A stretch of DNA of 64,000 nucleotides, taken from NCBI RefSeq assembly GCF_021083305.1, contig NZ_JAJFAY010000006.1:186001-250000 (forward strand), read 5' to 3'. Positions within the stretch are counted from its first letter, which is position 1, and each line of letters begins with the position of its first letter. Shown here piece after piece: positions 28,261-37,063 of the stretch. The notes under the pieces were generated by a model. The model did not search any database. It was not told the origin of the DNA and saw only the letters and a list, made by a program, of their open reading frames with translations. The translations under genes and the position numbers were made by a program. The stretch is from Haladaptatus sp. DYF46 (GTDB lineage: Archaea; Halobacteriota; Halobacteria; Halobacteriales; Haladaptataceae).

Positions 28261-29023
28261 AGTCGGGTGCCAACTCCTTCGAGCGATTTTCCGCCGCCGT
28301 CACTGCTCCTTCGATCGTTTCCTCCACGGAACTGTCGCGGAGGACTTCCATCCCCGCTATCGTCGTCCCCTTCGGCGAACACACCGCCTCTATCAGGTCG
28401 TCGATGCTCTCGTCGGATCGGAGTACCGTCTCGGCGGCACCTTTGAACGTCTGTGCGGCGAGCGTCCTCGCATCCTCCGGACTCAAACCGCCCCTTACGC
28501 CGGCCTGCTGTACCGCGTTGAGTAGGTAGAAGACGAACGCGGGTCCGCTGCCGTTGACGGCGGTTGCGACGTCCATTTGCGCTTCGTCTATTTCGACGAA
28601 GATGCCCACGTCTTCGAGGAGCGACTCGACGTCGTCCGTGACTTCCGCCCCGGCGACCGCCGCCGCCATCGTCCCCGATTCCGCCGCGAGGTTCGGCATC
28701 ACCCGAACGACCGCCGCGTCGGTCCTCGCTTCGAGCATCGCCGTCGGGACGCCCGCGGCGATGGTGATCAGTGTCTGCTCCGGGCCGAGTTCGAGTTCCG
28801 CGACGACGTCCCCGACCAAGTCGGGTTTGACCGCGACGAACACGATCTCCGGTTCGGTTGCGGCGTCGACGTCCATCGTCGTCTCCGAACAATACTTCGA
28901 AACCGCATCGAGGGCCTCCGGGTCCACGTCGTATGCAACTACGGTGTGGTTTCCCGTTCTGGAGAGCCCCTTCACGAGGGCACCCCCCATGTTTCCACAC
29001 CCGATAACGCTAGCCTGTACCAT
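28247..29023 (-). CDS. proC: Pyrroline-5-carboxylate reductase
   Basis: A 258-residue Pro[21 protein letters not shown]-binding start, the [14 protein letters not shown] segment, [11 protein letters not shown], and the C-terminal [12 protein letters not shown] and [13 protein letters not shown] signature. It reduces pyrroline-5-carboxylate to proline. First gene of the coupled proCBA operon. Proline also serves as an osmolyte in some haloarchaea, but nothing here shows that function. Confidence 0.97.
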   Translation of the reverse strand: MVQASVIGCGNMGGALVKGLSRTGNHTVVAYDVDPEALDAVSKYCSETTMDVDAATEPEIVFVAVKPDLVGDVVAELELGPEQTLITIAAGVPTAMLEARTDAAVVRVMPNLAAESGTMAAAVAGAEVTDDVESLLEDVGIFVEIDEAQMDVATAVNGSGPAFVFYLLNAVQQAGVRGGLSPEDARTLAAQTFKGAAETVLRSDESIDDLIEAVCSPKGTTIAGMEVLRDSSVEETIEGAVTAAENRSKELAPDYDDE

Positions 29024-29164
29024 CGTATACTGGTCCGTCGTAGGGACGGAGACTAAATAACGTTGGTAACGGCAGGGACTGCCATTCGACCGAAAAAAAG
29101 TCGCGCCCCTCTCAGGCGTCGGTCGTTACGCTTCGGTCGATGTCGGATACCCCACCGAGTTCGT

Positions 29165-29569
29165 TTACGACGGACTCGGCGTTTGGACGTGTGAGATATA
29201 TCCCGTGAGGTCCGTCGTCGTGATCATCCCGATGACGCCTTCGGTCTCGTCGACCACTGGCATGTGGTGAAATCCGCGTTCGACCATGTGGTCGGAGACG
29301 TCCCGAATCGAATCCTGTGCCGTTGCGGTGGTCACCTCGGTGCTCATGTAGGTGGATACGGGTGTTTCGTCCTTGGGTTGGCGTTCGGCGACGATTCTGA
29401 CGAAATCCGTCGACGTCAGGATTCCTTCGAGGCGGTTTTCGTCATCGATGACGATTACCGACCCCACCTCGTTGGAGAGCATCTTCTGTGCCGCCTCCTC
29501 GACGAGCGTATCGGGCGTGACCGTCTGAAGTGTGGTAGACATGAGCCGTCCCACCAGAACGTCTTCCAT
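29165..29569 (-). CDS. CBS-domain pair protein
   Basis: A 134-residue protein made only of two CBS domains (SVIVIDDENRLEGILTSTDF and HMPVVDETEGVIGMITTTDL). CBS pairs bind adenine nucleotides such as AMP, ATP or SAM and act as energy or ligand sensors, often as separate subunits controlling an enzyme or transporter. No partner is next to it. Confidence 0.9.
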   Translation of the reverse strand: MEDVLVGRLMSTTLQTVTPDTLVEEAAQKMLSNEVGSVIVIDDENRLEGILTSTDFVRIVAERQPKDETPVSTYMSTEVTTATAQDSIRDVSDHMVERGFHHMPVVDETEGVIGMITTTDLTGYISHVQTPSPS

Positions 29570-29734
29570 ATTCTCTAATCCGCTCGAATATGGATAAAGG
29601 TTCCCGCTGTTACAATTTCGGAGCCTTCCTCACATTCGGACGAATCTGGCACCAATCCGTATCGTTCATCGGGGCCGACTCCGGTTCGAGGTACGACACC
29701 GTGGTAGACGAAGCAGAACGAAGAAGGATGGGAA

Positions 29735-29769
29735 CAATAGTTTCCCTAGGAACCTATTGCACCTATTTT
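29735..29769. repeat. AATAGGT-type elements in opposite orientation
   Basis: On the minus strand AATAGGT recurs twice with 9-base spacing (ACCTATTG at 29752-29759, ACCTATTTT at 29761-29769). CAATAG at 29735-29740 is inverted as CTATTG at 29754-29759. Similar elements lie at 7593-7631 and 36084-36110. Function unknown; possibly regulator binding upstream of the CBS gene. Confidence 0.35.
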
Positions 29770-29933
29770 ACCTTCTGTGGCTGTTCTACATATTCTCCCC
29801 GTTCGTTTCGGAGTTCGGTACGTACCGTCGCACGGACGATAGTCGCCGGTACCGTCGTATTCGCTCCACGAGGTGGGCTGTCGGCCTTATTATTGTTACG
29901 TTCAAACAACAATATCTGCCAGACTCACTCATC

Positions 29934-29956
29934 TTATATGGGTGTGGGTACCACAC
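29934..29956 (+). promoter_or_regulatory. Promoter and candidate operator of the CimA-like gene
   Basis: TTATATG (29934-29940) is a TATA-like box 30-36 bases before the ATG at 29970, right for a nearly leaderless transcript. Directly after it is a 6+6 palindrome, GTGTGG-GTA-CCACAC (29942-29956), which a repressor could cover. It supports the ATG at 29970 as the true start. Confidence 0.5.
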
Positions 29957-29969
29957 ACGACTGGATATC

Positions 29970-31506
29970 ATGACCAGGGATCGATTTATTCGGGGACCTC
30001 CCCGAACAAACTCCACCTTCAGATTCTGACGTACAGTTCCTCGATACCACGCTCCGCGATGGCGAACAAGCGCCCGGCATCTCGCTCACGCCGACCGACA
30101 AGGCCGACATCGCACGAAAACTCGATGCGACCGGCGTTAGTTTCATCGAAGCGGGCAGCGCTTGCACGGGAGCGGGCGAGAGAGAGACGATTTCGCGCGT
30201 CGCCGACCTCGGCCTCGACGCGACGGTGACGAGTTTCGCCCGCGGCATCAAGGGCGACATCGACTTGGCGCTCGACTGCGGGGTCGACGGCGTCAACCTC
30301 GTGGTCCCGGCGAGCGACCGCCACATCGAGGGAAAGGTCGGGACGACGCACGACGAGGTGGTCGAGACGACCGTTCGGCTCACCGAATACGCCAAGGACC
30401 ACGGCCTGTGGGTCGAAGTCCTCGGCGAGGACGGGTCGCGCGCGGACCTCGACTTCCTCGAACGACTGATGCGGTCGGGCCTCGACGCCGGTGCCGACCG
30501 CATCTGCTACTGCGATACGGTCGGCCACGCGACGCCGGACCACACGGCGGACGTCATCTCCCGATTGGCACCGCTCGGTCCCACGGGTACCCACACCCAC
30601 GACGACCTCGGGTTGGCGTTGACGAACGCGCTGGTGAGCATCGCGGCCGGGGCCGACCTCGTTCACGCCACCGTGAACGGCATCGGCGAACGCGCTGGCA
30701 ACGTCGCGCTGGAGGAGGTCGCCGTCGCGCTCGACCACGGCTACGACGTCGAGAGCGTCTCGACCGAAAAGTTGTACGACCTCGCACAGACGGTTGCGAC
30801 GGCGACGGACGTTCCGCTCGCGCCGAACAAAGCCGTCATCGGCGAGAACGCGTTCACACACGAATCGGGAATCCACACCGACGGGACGCTCAAGGACGAT
30901 GCGATGTACGAGCCGTACTCCCCGAGTACCGTCGGCCGCGAGCGACGACTCGTCCTCGGAAAGCACGCCGGACGTGCGGGCGTCCGTGCGGCACTCGACG
31001 AACACGACGTCGACGTGACGGGGGAGGAACTGAACGCGATAGTCGAACAGGTGAAGGAGATCGGCGAACGCGGAAAACGCGTCACCGACACCGACCTGCT
31101 CGCCATCGCGGACGAAGTCCAGGGCCGCCAACGCGACCAGCGCGTGGAACTGCTGGACCTCACCGCGACGAGCGGCGGTGCGACACCGACCGCGAGCGTT
31201 CGGCTGTCCGTCGACGGCGAAGAGCAGGTGGCGAGCGGCGTCGGGAGCGGTCCCGTCGATGCCGCCATCACTGCGACCCGACGGGCGCTCGATATCGACG
31301 CGACGCTCGAATCGTATCACGTGGATGCGATTACCGGCGGGACGGACGCGCTCGTCACCGTCGAAGTCGAAGTGTCGCTCGGCGACCATTCGGTGACGGT
31401 GAACGCGAGCGATTCGGACATCACTCGCGCCAGCGTTACGGTCATGCTCGACGCGTTCAACCGACTCCTCGAACGGAGTCCGAAGCCCGCTGTGGCCGAT
31501 GATTGA
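29970..31506 (+). CDS. Citramalate/2-isopropylmalate synthase family protein, apparent 5' frameshift
   Basis: A DRE-TIM metallolyase of the LeuA/CimA family: FLDTTLRDGEQAPG, IEAGSACTGAGE, the HTHDDLG metal site, and the C-terminal regulatory domain (ELLDLTATSGGATPTASVRL). The family condenses acetyl-CoA with pyruvate (CimA) or 2-oxoisovalerate (LeuA). The frame coding the N-terminus (29974 onward) has no ATG/GTG/TTG until GTG 30226, which lies inside the barrel. The ATG at 29970, placed correctly below the promoter, is one frame off. Dropping one G from the GGG run at 29977-29979 (or the GGGG at 29992-29995) would join ATG to this frame and give about 511 residues. Could be a sequencing error, a mutated gene or a non-standard start. 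Confidence 0.8.
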
Positions 31507-31638
31507 CGACCCGTAAGTCGGCCACACGAAGCGGATTTTTAAGGAATTCACGCACCGACAGCGGCGTATCGCCTGACTCGCTATCGGCTCGGGGAATGTA
31601 CCACAACACTCACTGTTCACCGTACCGATAGAGGGTTC

Positions 31639-32226
31639 ATGGCTGGGGGGTCAGGAGAGAAATCGATCACTCGGAGGGGCTTTCTCCTCGGGGCCGGTGG
31701 CGTGGTAGCGACCGCTGCGTCCGAACCGACGGCGGCGCAGGAAGGCGGGTCGGGAGGGAACGATAGCTCCGGAAACGGGAGTTCGGGCGGCGGTGGTGGC
31801 ACGACACAGACGGTGCAAGTCGGTCCCGGTGGCGACCTCATATTCGACCCGGACTCGGTGACGATAACACCCGGAACGACGTTGGAGTTTGTCTGGGATT
31901 CGGACAATCACAACATCTTCGTCGAAAATCAGCCCGACGGCGGGAACTGGGACGGAACGCCGGGCGGCCAGAGCAAGTTGTACAACACCGGCTACACCTA
32001 CTCACACACGTTCGACACCAACGGCGAGTACGAGTACTACTGTGTGCCCCATCGAAGCGCAGGCATGACCGGGACCGTCACCGTCGGCGCCTCGACCGGT
32101 TCGTCACAGCCCGCAATCCCGAGCAGGGCGAAGACGCTGGGTCTGGTCGCCACCGGCGCGTTCGCGTTCGTCTTGGGAATCGGGTACTTCTTCCTGCGAT
32201 ACGGTGGGGACTACGGAGAATCCTGA
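31639..32226 (+). CDS. Halocyanin-like blue copper protein, Tat exported
   Basis: A 195-residue protein. Tat motif ITRRGFLLGAGGVV, then a Gly/Ser-rich linker (about 38-55), a plastocyanin/halocyanin domain with VTITPGTTLEFVWDSDNHN and copper ligands in the C-H-M cluster (YYCVPHRSAGMTG) plus the upstream histidine, and a C-terminal transmembrane helix (LGLVATGAFAFVLGIGYFFL) that anchors it. It should carry electrons at the membrane exterior. Independent promoter after the CimA-like gene. Confidence 0.9.
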   Translation: MAGGSGEKSITRRGFLLGAGGVVATAASEPTAAQEGGSGGNDSSGNGSSGGGGGTTQTVQVGPGGDLIFDPDSVTITPGTTLEFVWDSDNHNIFVENQPDGGNWDGTPGGQSKLYNTGYTYSHTFDTNGEYEYYCVPHRSAGMTGTVTVGASTGSSQPAIPSRAKTLGLVATGAFAFVLGIGYFFLRYGGDYGES

Positions 32227-32833
32227 GGATATCCGTTTCGTCGCCTTCTCGTATCCATTTCTTTCACTGAATATCTCGTGTACCCTTTGTTCGGTTGCAG
32301 CGAATCAACGATTACAACCTCACCAATATGGTTCCAGCAGGTGAATACTAAAATCAAATTTTGTGTATTAGGTAGTTATTTTTCGCTCTCTGTCGTCGAG
32401 TCAGTTGCACTCACACGGCTAGACAGAGACACACGGTCCAGCGCCATCACACGGACACAGCCACTTTCACCGACTGCCTGTGAGCGCACCGTATGCACTC
32501 CATCTTTTCTTCCGACTGTCGCTACCCGCCGAGAGCACGTGGAGTGTTCCACCCGTTGTGATCCAATTGACCTGTGTTTCCTTGGTACACATTGCATCTG
32601 TCTAATAGCAACAGTTATGTGTGTTAATCTCTAACACGAAACTGTCGTCGTACAGCTCTACAACCAAGGTAGTTCAGGAATGATTGCCTGTCGTCCACGC
32701 CACAGGTAGGCGTCACACGACGTCTGCTTTCGATGCGTCACTCTCCTCATAGCGATGCGACCCGGTATCGAGATGGAAGAACGATGACCGTTCCATCCTA
32801 GTTATTTGGTATCTCATACCGTACCTCCGTAGT
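32227..32833. other. 600-base AT-richer intergenic region
   Basis: No credible gene; a cysteine/threonine-rich 118-residue frame at 32278-32634 looks like chance. Contains three CACACGG words at exact 18-base spacing (next feature). Lower GC than the flanks suggests non-coding DNA or old inserted sequence, but no transposase remnant is visible. Confidence 0.4.
32412..32454. repeat. Three CACACGG direct repeats, 18-base period
   Basis: CACACGG starts at 32412, 32430 and 32448, exactly 18 bases apart, in a non-coding region with different spacer bases between. The regular spacing resembles a repeated protein-binding site. No replication initiator gene is nearby, so an origin is not supported. 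Confidence 0.35.
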
Positions 32834-34141
32834 ATGGCACAGCAAGAAGTCCAACAGGAACTCACGGTCGACCGATTTACCCTCGGTCTGGTCGGTCCGG
32901 AACAGGAGTGGGCCGGTACCGTCGCCGATGGCGGCACCATCGAGACGCACACACCGCCGGCGTGCTGGGGACCGATGATAACGCCCGAATTCCGGGGCGG
33001 ACACGAAGTGACCCGTCCGATTCGGGTCGAGAACGCCGAGGTGGGCGATGCGATCGCGCTCACAATCAATTCCATCGACGTGACGAGCATCGCGACGAGT
33101 ACCGGAAGCATGCGGGAGCGCGACGGCGCGTTCGGCGACGACCCGTTCGTCGACCACAAGTGCCCGAACTGTGGAACGAAGTGGCCGGAGAGCCTCGTCG
33201 AGGGGACCGGTGAGGAGGCGATCAAATGCGCGGAGTGCGGCGCGAACGCCTCTTCGTTCGGCTTCGAATACGGATACACGGTCGCGTTCGACGACGAGCG
33301 CACGGTCGGATTGACCGTCGACGAAGCGGGTGCCGACGAGTTGGCGAACCGGGCGGACGAGGCGATGGCGCTCCCCGAGAATTCACGTCAGCATCCGATT
33401 CTCCTCTACAGACCGTCGGAGATGCCGGGCACGCTGGGCCATCTCAGGCCGTTCATCGGAAACGTCGGGACGACTCCGCCCATCGAAATCCCCGACTCCC
33501 ACAACGCCGGGGACTTCGGCCAGTTCCTGATCGGCGCGGACCACGACTGGGGGCTTCCGGACGAGGACGCGCTCGCACGACGAACCGACGGTCACATGGA
33601 TATCAACGCCGTCCGCGAAGGGGCGGTCCTCATCTGCCCGGTCAAAATCGATGGCGGCGGCGTTTACGTCGGCGACATGCACGCCAACCAGGGCGACGGA
33701 GAACTTTCGCTCCACACCACCGACGTGAGCGGCCGCGCCGAGTTCGACGTCACGGTGATCAAGGGCCTCGACATCGACGGTCCGCTACTCCTCCCGAACG
33801 AGGAGGACCTCCCGTACATCGGCAAACCCTACTCGGCGCAGGAACGCGAGCGCGGCCGACAGCTCGCCGCCGAGTACGACGTCGACGACGTCGCCGAGGT
33901 GGGACCGCTACAGGTCGTCGGAAGCGGCGCGACGATAAACGACGCGACGGACAACGCCTTCGAACGCGCGGGAACCCTCCTCGACATGACCGAGGGAGAG
34001 GTGCGCGCCCGGTGTACGTTCACCGGCGGCGTCGAAATCGGACGCCTCCCCGGCGTCGTGCAGCTTACGATGCTCGCGCCGATGGAGCGCCTCGAAGAAC
34101 GCGGCATCGCGGACCTCGTTCGCGAACAGTACGACTTGTAA
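32834..34141 (+). CDS. Acetamidase/formamidase family protein with zinc-ribbon insert
   Basis: A 435-residue FmdA/AmdA-family hydrolase (PF03069) that would release ammonia from formamide or short amides. Motifs: TPPACWGPMITPEFRGGHEV, IGNVGTTPPIEIPD, HNAGDFGQFLIGADH, VYVGDMHANQGDGEL. Between the N-terminal and middle parts is a CPNC...CAEC zinc ribbon (CPNCGTKWPE to CAECGANA), which I do not recall in standard members. The final GVVQLTMLAP tail is normal. Cytosolic. It converges on the MoaD gene. Confidence 0.8.
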   Translation: MAQQEVQQELTVDRFTLGLVGPEQEWAGTVADGGTIETHTPPACWGPMITPEFRGGHEVTRPIRVENAEVGDAIALTINSIDVTSIATSTGSMRERDGAFGDDPFVDHKCPNCGTKWPESLVEGTGEEAIKCAECGANASSFGFEYGYTVAFDDERTVGLTVDEAGADELANRADEAMALPENSRQHPILLYRPSEMPGTLGHLRPFIGNVGTTPPIEIPDSHNAGDFGQFLIGADHDWGLPDEDALARRTDGHMDINAVREGAVLICPVKIDGGGVYVGDMHANQGDGELSLHTTDVSGRAEFDVTVIKGLDIDGPLLLPNEEDLPYIGKPYSAQERERGRQLAAEYDVDDVAEVGPLQVVGSGATINDATDNAFERAGTLLDMTEGEVRARCTFTGGVEIGRLPGVVQLTMLAPMERLEERGIADLVREQYDL

Positions 34142-34164
34142 GTCGCCCGCTCGTCCGTTTCCAG

Positions 34165-34440
34165 TTATCGTCCGCCACCGCAGCCGCCCCGAACCGGCGG
34201 AAACACCGTCAGTTCCGCATCGCTCGGGCACGCATCGTTCTCGCCGACCCGTTCGCCGTTCACGGAGATACGCGCACTGCCCTGTAGGCGACCATCGTCG
34301 CCGTACAACTGGGTCTTCGATCCGGGATATTCTTCGACGAAGGCGGCGAGCGCCTCCTTCACGGACCCGCCGTCGAACCCCACCGACACCGTTTTCTCGC
34401 CCGTCGCGCTTCGAAGCGGACCGTACACCGTAACTCGCAT
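34165..34440 (-). CDS. MoaD/ThiS-type ubiquitin-like protein
   Basis: A 91-residue ubiquitin-fold sulfur carrier. MoaD features: VYGPLRSATGEKTVSV, SARISVNGERVGENDAC, SDAELTVFPPVRGG. Usual carriers and SAMP proteins end exactly at a GG that is adenylated; here the GG is followed by CGGGR. Either the tail must be cleaved or the carrier works without this route. Molybdopterin or tungstopterin sulfur transfer, or protein tagging, are the known family roles. It is near an M20 hydrolase, but the direction suggests no link. Confidence 0.82.
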   Translation of the reverse strand: MRVTVYGPLRSATGEKTVSVGFDGGSVKEALAAFVEEYPGSKTQLYGDDGRLQGSARISVNGERVGENDACPSDAELTVFPPVRGGCGGGR

Positions 34441-34511
34441 GTGGTCCGCTATGCGAGGGGGACGGAAATGTTCTCGGCGTGTTTCCCGCCGGACGACGAC
34501 CCCGTCTCACC

Positions 34512-35930
34512 TCACAACGACGTCATGTCGAACGGCGGCTCGGTTTCCTCCGGGAGGGGTGTCTCGTAGCCCCGCTCTCCGGTTTCGTCCTCGAACTCCT
34601 CGTTCGCTTCCGCGACGACGGCGGGATTTTCGATGAGCGCGTATGCGGTTCCGCCGAGAACTTTCGCGGCGTAGACGGCCCCTTTCTTCCCGAAATCGCC
34701 GTTCGCCGCGGTCGCTTGCCACGTGTGGGCCGGCGTCCCGACCGCCCACGTCGCCGCGCGGAACTGACCGGTCGGCGTTATCCAACTCACGTCCCCCACG
34801 TCGGTCGAACCTCCGCCGACGTTTCCTTCCGCGTGCGGTGGAATCGGGGCGTCGTAGAGGGTCGCGTCGCGTATCTCCCCGGCGTACTCCTCGGGAACGT
34901 CTTCGAGATCCGCCTCGATTCGGTCGTCGGGGATGGTCCCTTTGAGTTCGCCCGCAAACGCCCGGTCCTCGTCGGAATATCCGACCTCCCCGAGTTCCCG
35001 CATGGTCTCCCAGATGACGTCGGAGACGGTTCGGTTGGGGAGGTAGTCCCAGCACCCGGTGACGAACCGTCGGTTTACGTCCGTCTGCGTCATCGTGGCC
35101 GCACCGTCGGCGATGTCCGTCAACCAGTCGCTGATCCGTTCGACTTCGGACCGCGTCGGTGCGCGGACGTAGTACCAGACCGTCGCCGTCGCGGGAACCA
35201 CGTTCGGCGCGTCCCCGCCGTCCGTGATGACGTAGTGGACGCGGGCCTTCTCGGGGATGTGTTCCCGCATGTATTCGACGCCGGTGTTGAGAAGTTCGAC
35301 GGCGTCGAGCGCGCTGCGACCTGATTCCGGTGACGCGGCGGCGTGGGCGGAGACGCCTTCGAACGTGAACTGAATCGAGTCCATCGCCAGCGAGCGGTCC
35401 AGCGTGGGCGTACTGAGGGTCGAGGGATGCCACGTGATGGCCGCATCGAGGTCGTCGAAGGCACCGTCGCGGGCCATGAACACCTTTCCGACGAGCGTCT
35501 CCTCCGCCGGACAGCCGTAGAATTCGACCGTTCCGTCGATGTCGCCGCGTTCGATGGCGCGCTTGACCCCGATGGCTCCGCCGACTCCGGCGACGCCGAA
35601 GAGGTTGTGTCCGCAGCCGTGTCCCGGCCCGCCCGGTTCGACCGGGTCGCGTTCCGCCGTCACCGTCTGTGAGAGGTCCGGGAGCGCGTCGTACTCCCCG
35701 AGAATACCGACCGTCGGGTCGCCGCTTCCGTAGGAAGCCGTGAACGCCGTCGGCATTCCGCCGATTCCGACCTCGACGTCGAACCCTTCCTCGTCCAACC
35801 GGTCGATGAGGACCTGTGCGGACTCCTCTTCGCGGAGGCCGAGTTCCGGCGTCTCCCAGATGCGTTGAGCCATCGTGACCAGTCGTTCCCGTTCGTTTTC
35901 GATATCCTCGAACACGTTCGCCTTCGTCAT
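34512..35930 (-). CDS. M20-family amidohydrolase, AbgB type (second copy)
   Basis: A 472-residue paralogue of the protein at 8366-9805; the two share long blocks such as the SAHAAASPESGRSALDAVEL region and the PAHTWQA(T/V)A end. Zinc motifs: GEYDALPDL, HGCGHNLFG, YGCPAEETLVGK. The differing substrate loops (STLSTPTLDRSLAMD against YNAPGKGSCLAVD) suggest a different acyl amino acid. Start ATG 35930, where a longer leader is not protein-like. Neighbours: MoaD, CsaA, no transporter. Confidence 0.85.
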   Translation of the reverse strand: MTKANVFEDIENERERLVTMAQRIWETPELGLREEESAQVLIDRLDEEGFDVEVGIGGMPTAFTASYGSGDPTVGILGEYDALPDLSQTVTAERDPVEPGGPGHGCGHNLFGVAGVGGAIGVKRAIERGDIDGTVEFYGCPAEETLVGKVFMARDGAFDDLDAAITWHPSTLSTPTLDRSLAMDSIQFTFEGVSAHAAASPESGRSALDAVELLNTGVEYMREHIPEKARVHYVITDGGDAPNVVPATATVWYYVRAPTRSEVERISDWLTDIADGAATMTQTDVNRRFVTGCWDYLPNRTVSDVIWETMRELGEVGYSDEDRAFAGELKGTIPDDRIEADLEDVPEEYAGEIRDATLYDAPIPPHAEGNVGGGSTDVGDVSWITPTGQFRAATWAVGTPAHTWQATAANGDFGKKGAVYAAKVLGGTAYALIENPAVVAEANEEFEDETGERGYETPLPEETEPPFDMTSL

Positions 35931-36083
35931 GGCTCTCCGCTCGTATGCCGCGACCATCAACGTTCGGCTCACTGTCCGTCTTCACCGGTATTCTTCGGCG
36001 CTGTCGAGTTCACGTCGCATCTGTCCGACCGTGTTTCATCGAAATCTCCTACTGTACCGTCCTGGGACGACGTGAATCGTTGG

Positions 36084-36110
36084 AATAGGTGGAATAGGTG
36101 ACTGAGTCAC
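36084..36110. repeat. GGAATAGGT tandem pair beside a 13-base palindrome
   Basis: AATAGGT at 36084-36090 and 36093-36099, 9 bases apart, is followed by GTGACT-G-AGTCAC (36098-36110), a 6+6 palindrome. It is about 150 bases upstream of the AbgB-type gene on the minus strand. The 9-base spacing matches the 29752/29761 pair. Confidence 0.4.
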
Positions 36111-36150
36111 GGTAGCTGAAATAGGATTGGAGCACAAATCGACGATCGAT

Positions 36151-36474
36151 TTAATAAAGCGTCCCGCCGATGGGAACCGATTCCTCGGGGGTGACGAGGA
36201 CCGGATTCCCGTCGTCGCCCGGGACGCCGACGGTCAGCGCCTCCGATTCGAATCCCGCGATTCGAACCGTCCCCAAATCCGTCGCACAGAGCACTTGCAT
36301 TCCCACGAGGTCGTCGGCGTCGTGATGGTATCCCAACTGCGCCGCCGACCGGAGCGACTCGTCACCGAGGTCCAATCGGAGTTTGACCATTTCGGGCTTC
36401 TCGGCTTCGGGAAACGGTTCCGCGTCTCGCACCTCGGCGACGCGAATGCTCGCGTCGAACGGGCTGTCGGTCAT
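36151..36474 (-). CDS. CsaA-like tRNA-binding domain protein
   Basis: A 107-residue protein that is a single tRNA-binding (OB-fold) domain: ASIRVAEVRDAEPFPEAEKP, MVKLRLDLGDESLRSAAQLG, LVGMQVLCATDLGTVRIAGF, with ALTVGVPGDDGNPVLVTPEE and VPIGGTLY at the end. CsaA binds tRNA and has been proposed as a secretion chaperone in some bacteria. ATG 36474. It follows the MOSC gene by about 80 bases and may be cotranscribed. Confidence 0.85.
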   Translation of the reverse strand: MTDSPFDASIRVAEVRDAEPFPEAEKPEMVKLRLDLGDESLRSAAQLGYHHDADDLVGMQVLCATDLGTVRIAGFESEALTVGVPGDDGNPVLVTPEESVPIGGTLY

Positions 36475-36556
36475 ACGGATTCCACTATCCGCCAACAGTA
36501 AGTGATACCGCCCGGTTTCGTCGTTGGTCGACGACGTGGCGCGGCGGAGACGACGA

Positions 36557-37063
36557 CTACTTCGACCGCAGTCGCTCGATGATGCCGGCGGTCTTGTCGA
36601 GCGATTCGATATCGGTAATCGAGTCGCCGACGCCGATCCGTCCGGATTCGACCACGTCCGCACAGATTCCGCCGCGGCCGTTTTTGAGCGCTCGCGCGAC
36701 GCCGTCCTGCTCGTTGAGTTGTTCGACGTGCGCACAGGGAGGCCGCGGTCTCGTCCCCTCCAACAGCGCGTCGCCGACCCTGAATCGATGGTCCAGTAGG
36801 TCGTGCACGTCGATACCGTCGGTGACGATGTTGCGCCGATGCTCGCCGGCCGTCAGGTCGAGTCCGAACTCCCGATTTATCTCCTCGATGGCTTCCCGGG
36901 CCAGCAGCGTGACCTGACAGACGTCGAACGGCGAGTAGTAGCCCGTTCCGTTGAAGTATCGGTCGCCTCGAAGCCCTCCGTCGGCGACTGCGTGCACTTC
37001 CGTGACCGACTGCATCGGTTCGGACCCGGCCTCCGCGATGAAGAGATCCGTGACGTGGGGCAT
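36557..37063 (-). CDS. MOSC-domain protein
   Basis: A 168-residue MOSC domain: GLRGDRYFNGTGYYSPFDVC near residues 33-52, LTAGEHRRNIVTDGIDVHDL, FRVGDALLEGTRPRPPCAHV with the conserved cysteine, and GGICADVVESGRIGVGDSI. MOSC proteins handle molybdenum cofactor sulfur or reduce N-hydroxylated bases. It lacks a separate N-terminal domain. Same strand as CsaA. Confidence 0.9.
   Translation of the reverse strand: MPHVTDLFIAEAGSEPMQSVTEVHAVADGGLRGDRYFNGTGYYSPFDVCQVTLLAREAIEEINREFGLDLTAGEHRRNIVTDGIDVHDLLDHRFRVGDALLEGTRPRPPCAHVEQLNEQDGVARALKNGRGGICADVVESGRIGVGDSITDIESLDKTAGIIERLRSK

Larger units (their letters stand above)
29570..29969. other. 400-base intergenic region between the CBS gene and the CimA-like gene
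   Basis: No convincing gene; the frames here are cysteine/tyrosine/serine-rich without a family signature. It holds AATAGGT-type elements at 29735-29769 and, at its right end, a TATA-like box with a palindrome (29934-29956), both annotated separately. Confidence 0.45.

Noticed and set aside
29590..30029. Overlapping small frames before the CimA-like gene
   Set aside because: They cross the promoter and palindrome and lack any protein-like pattern.
32278..32634. 118-residue cysteine/threonine-rich frame
   Set aside because: Not haloarchaeal-like composition, no domain, lies in AT-richer non-coding DNA.
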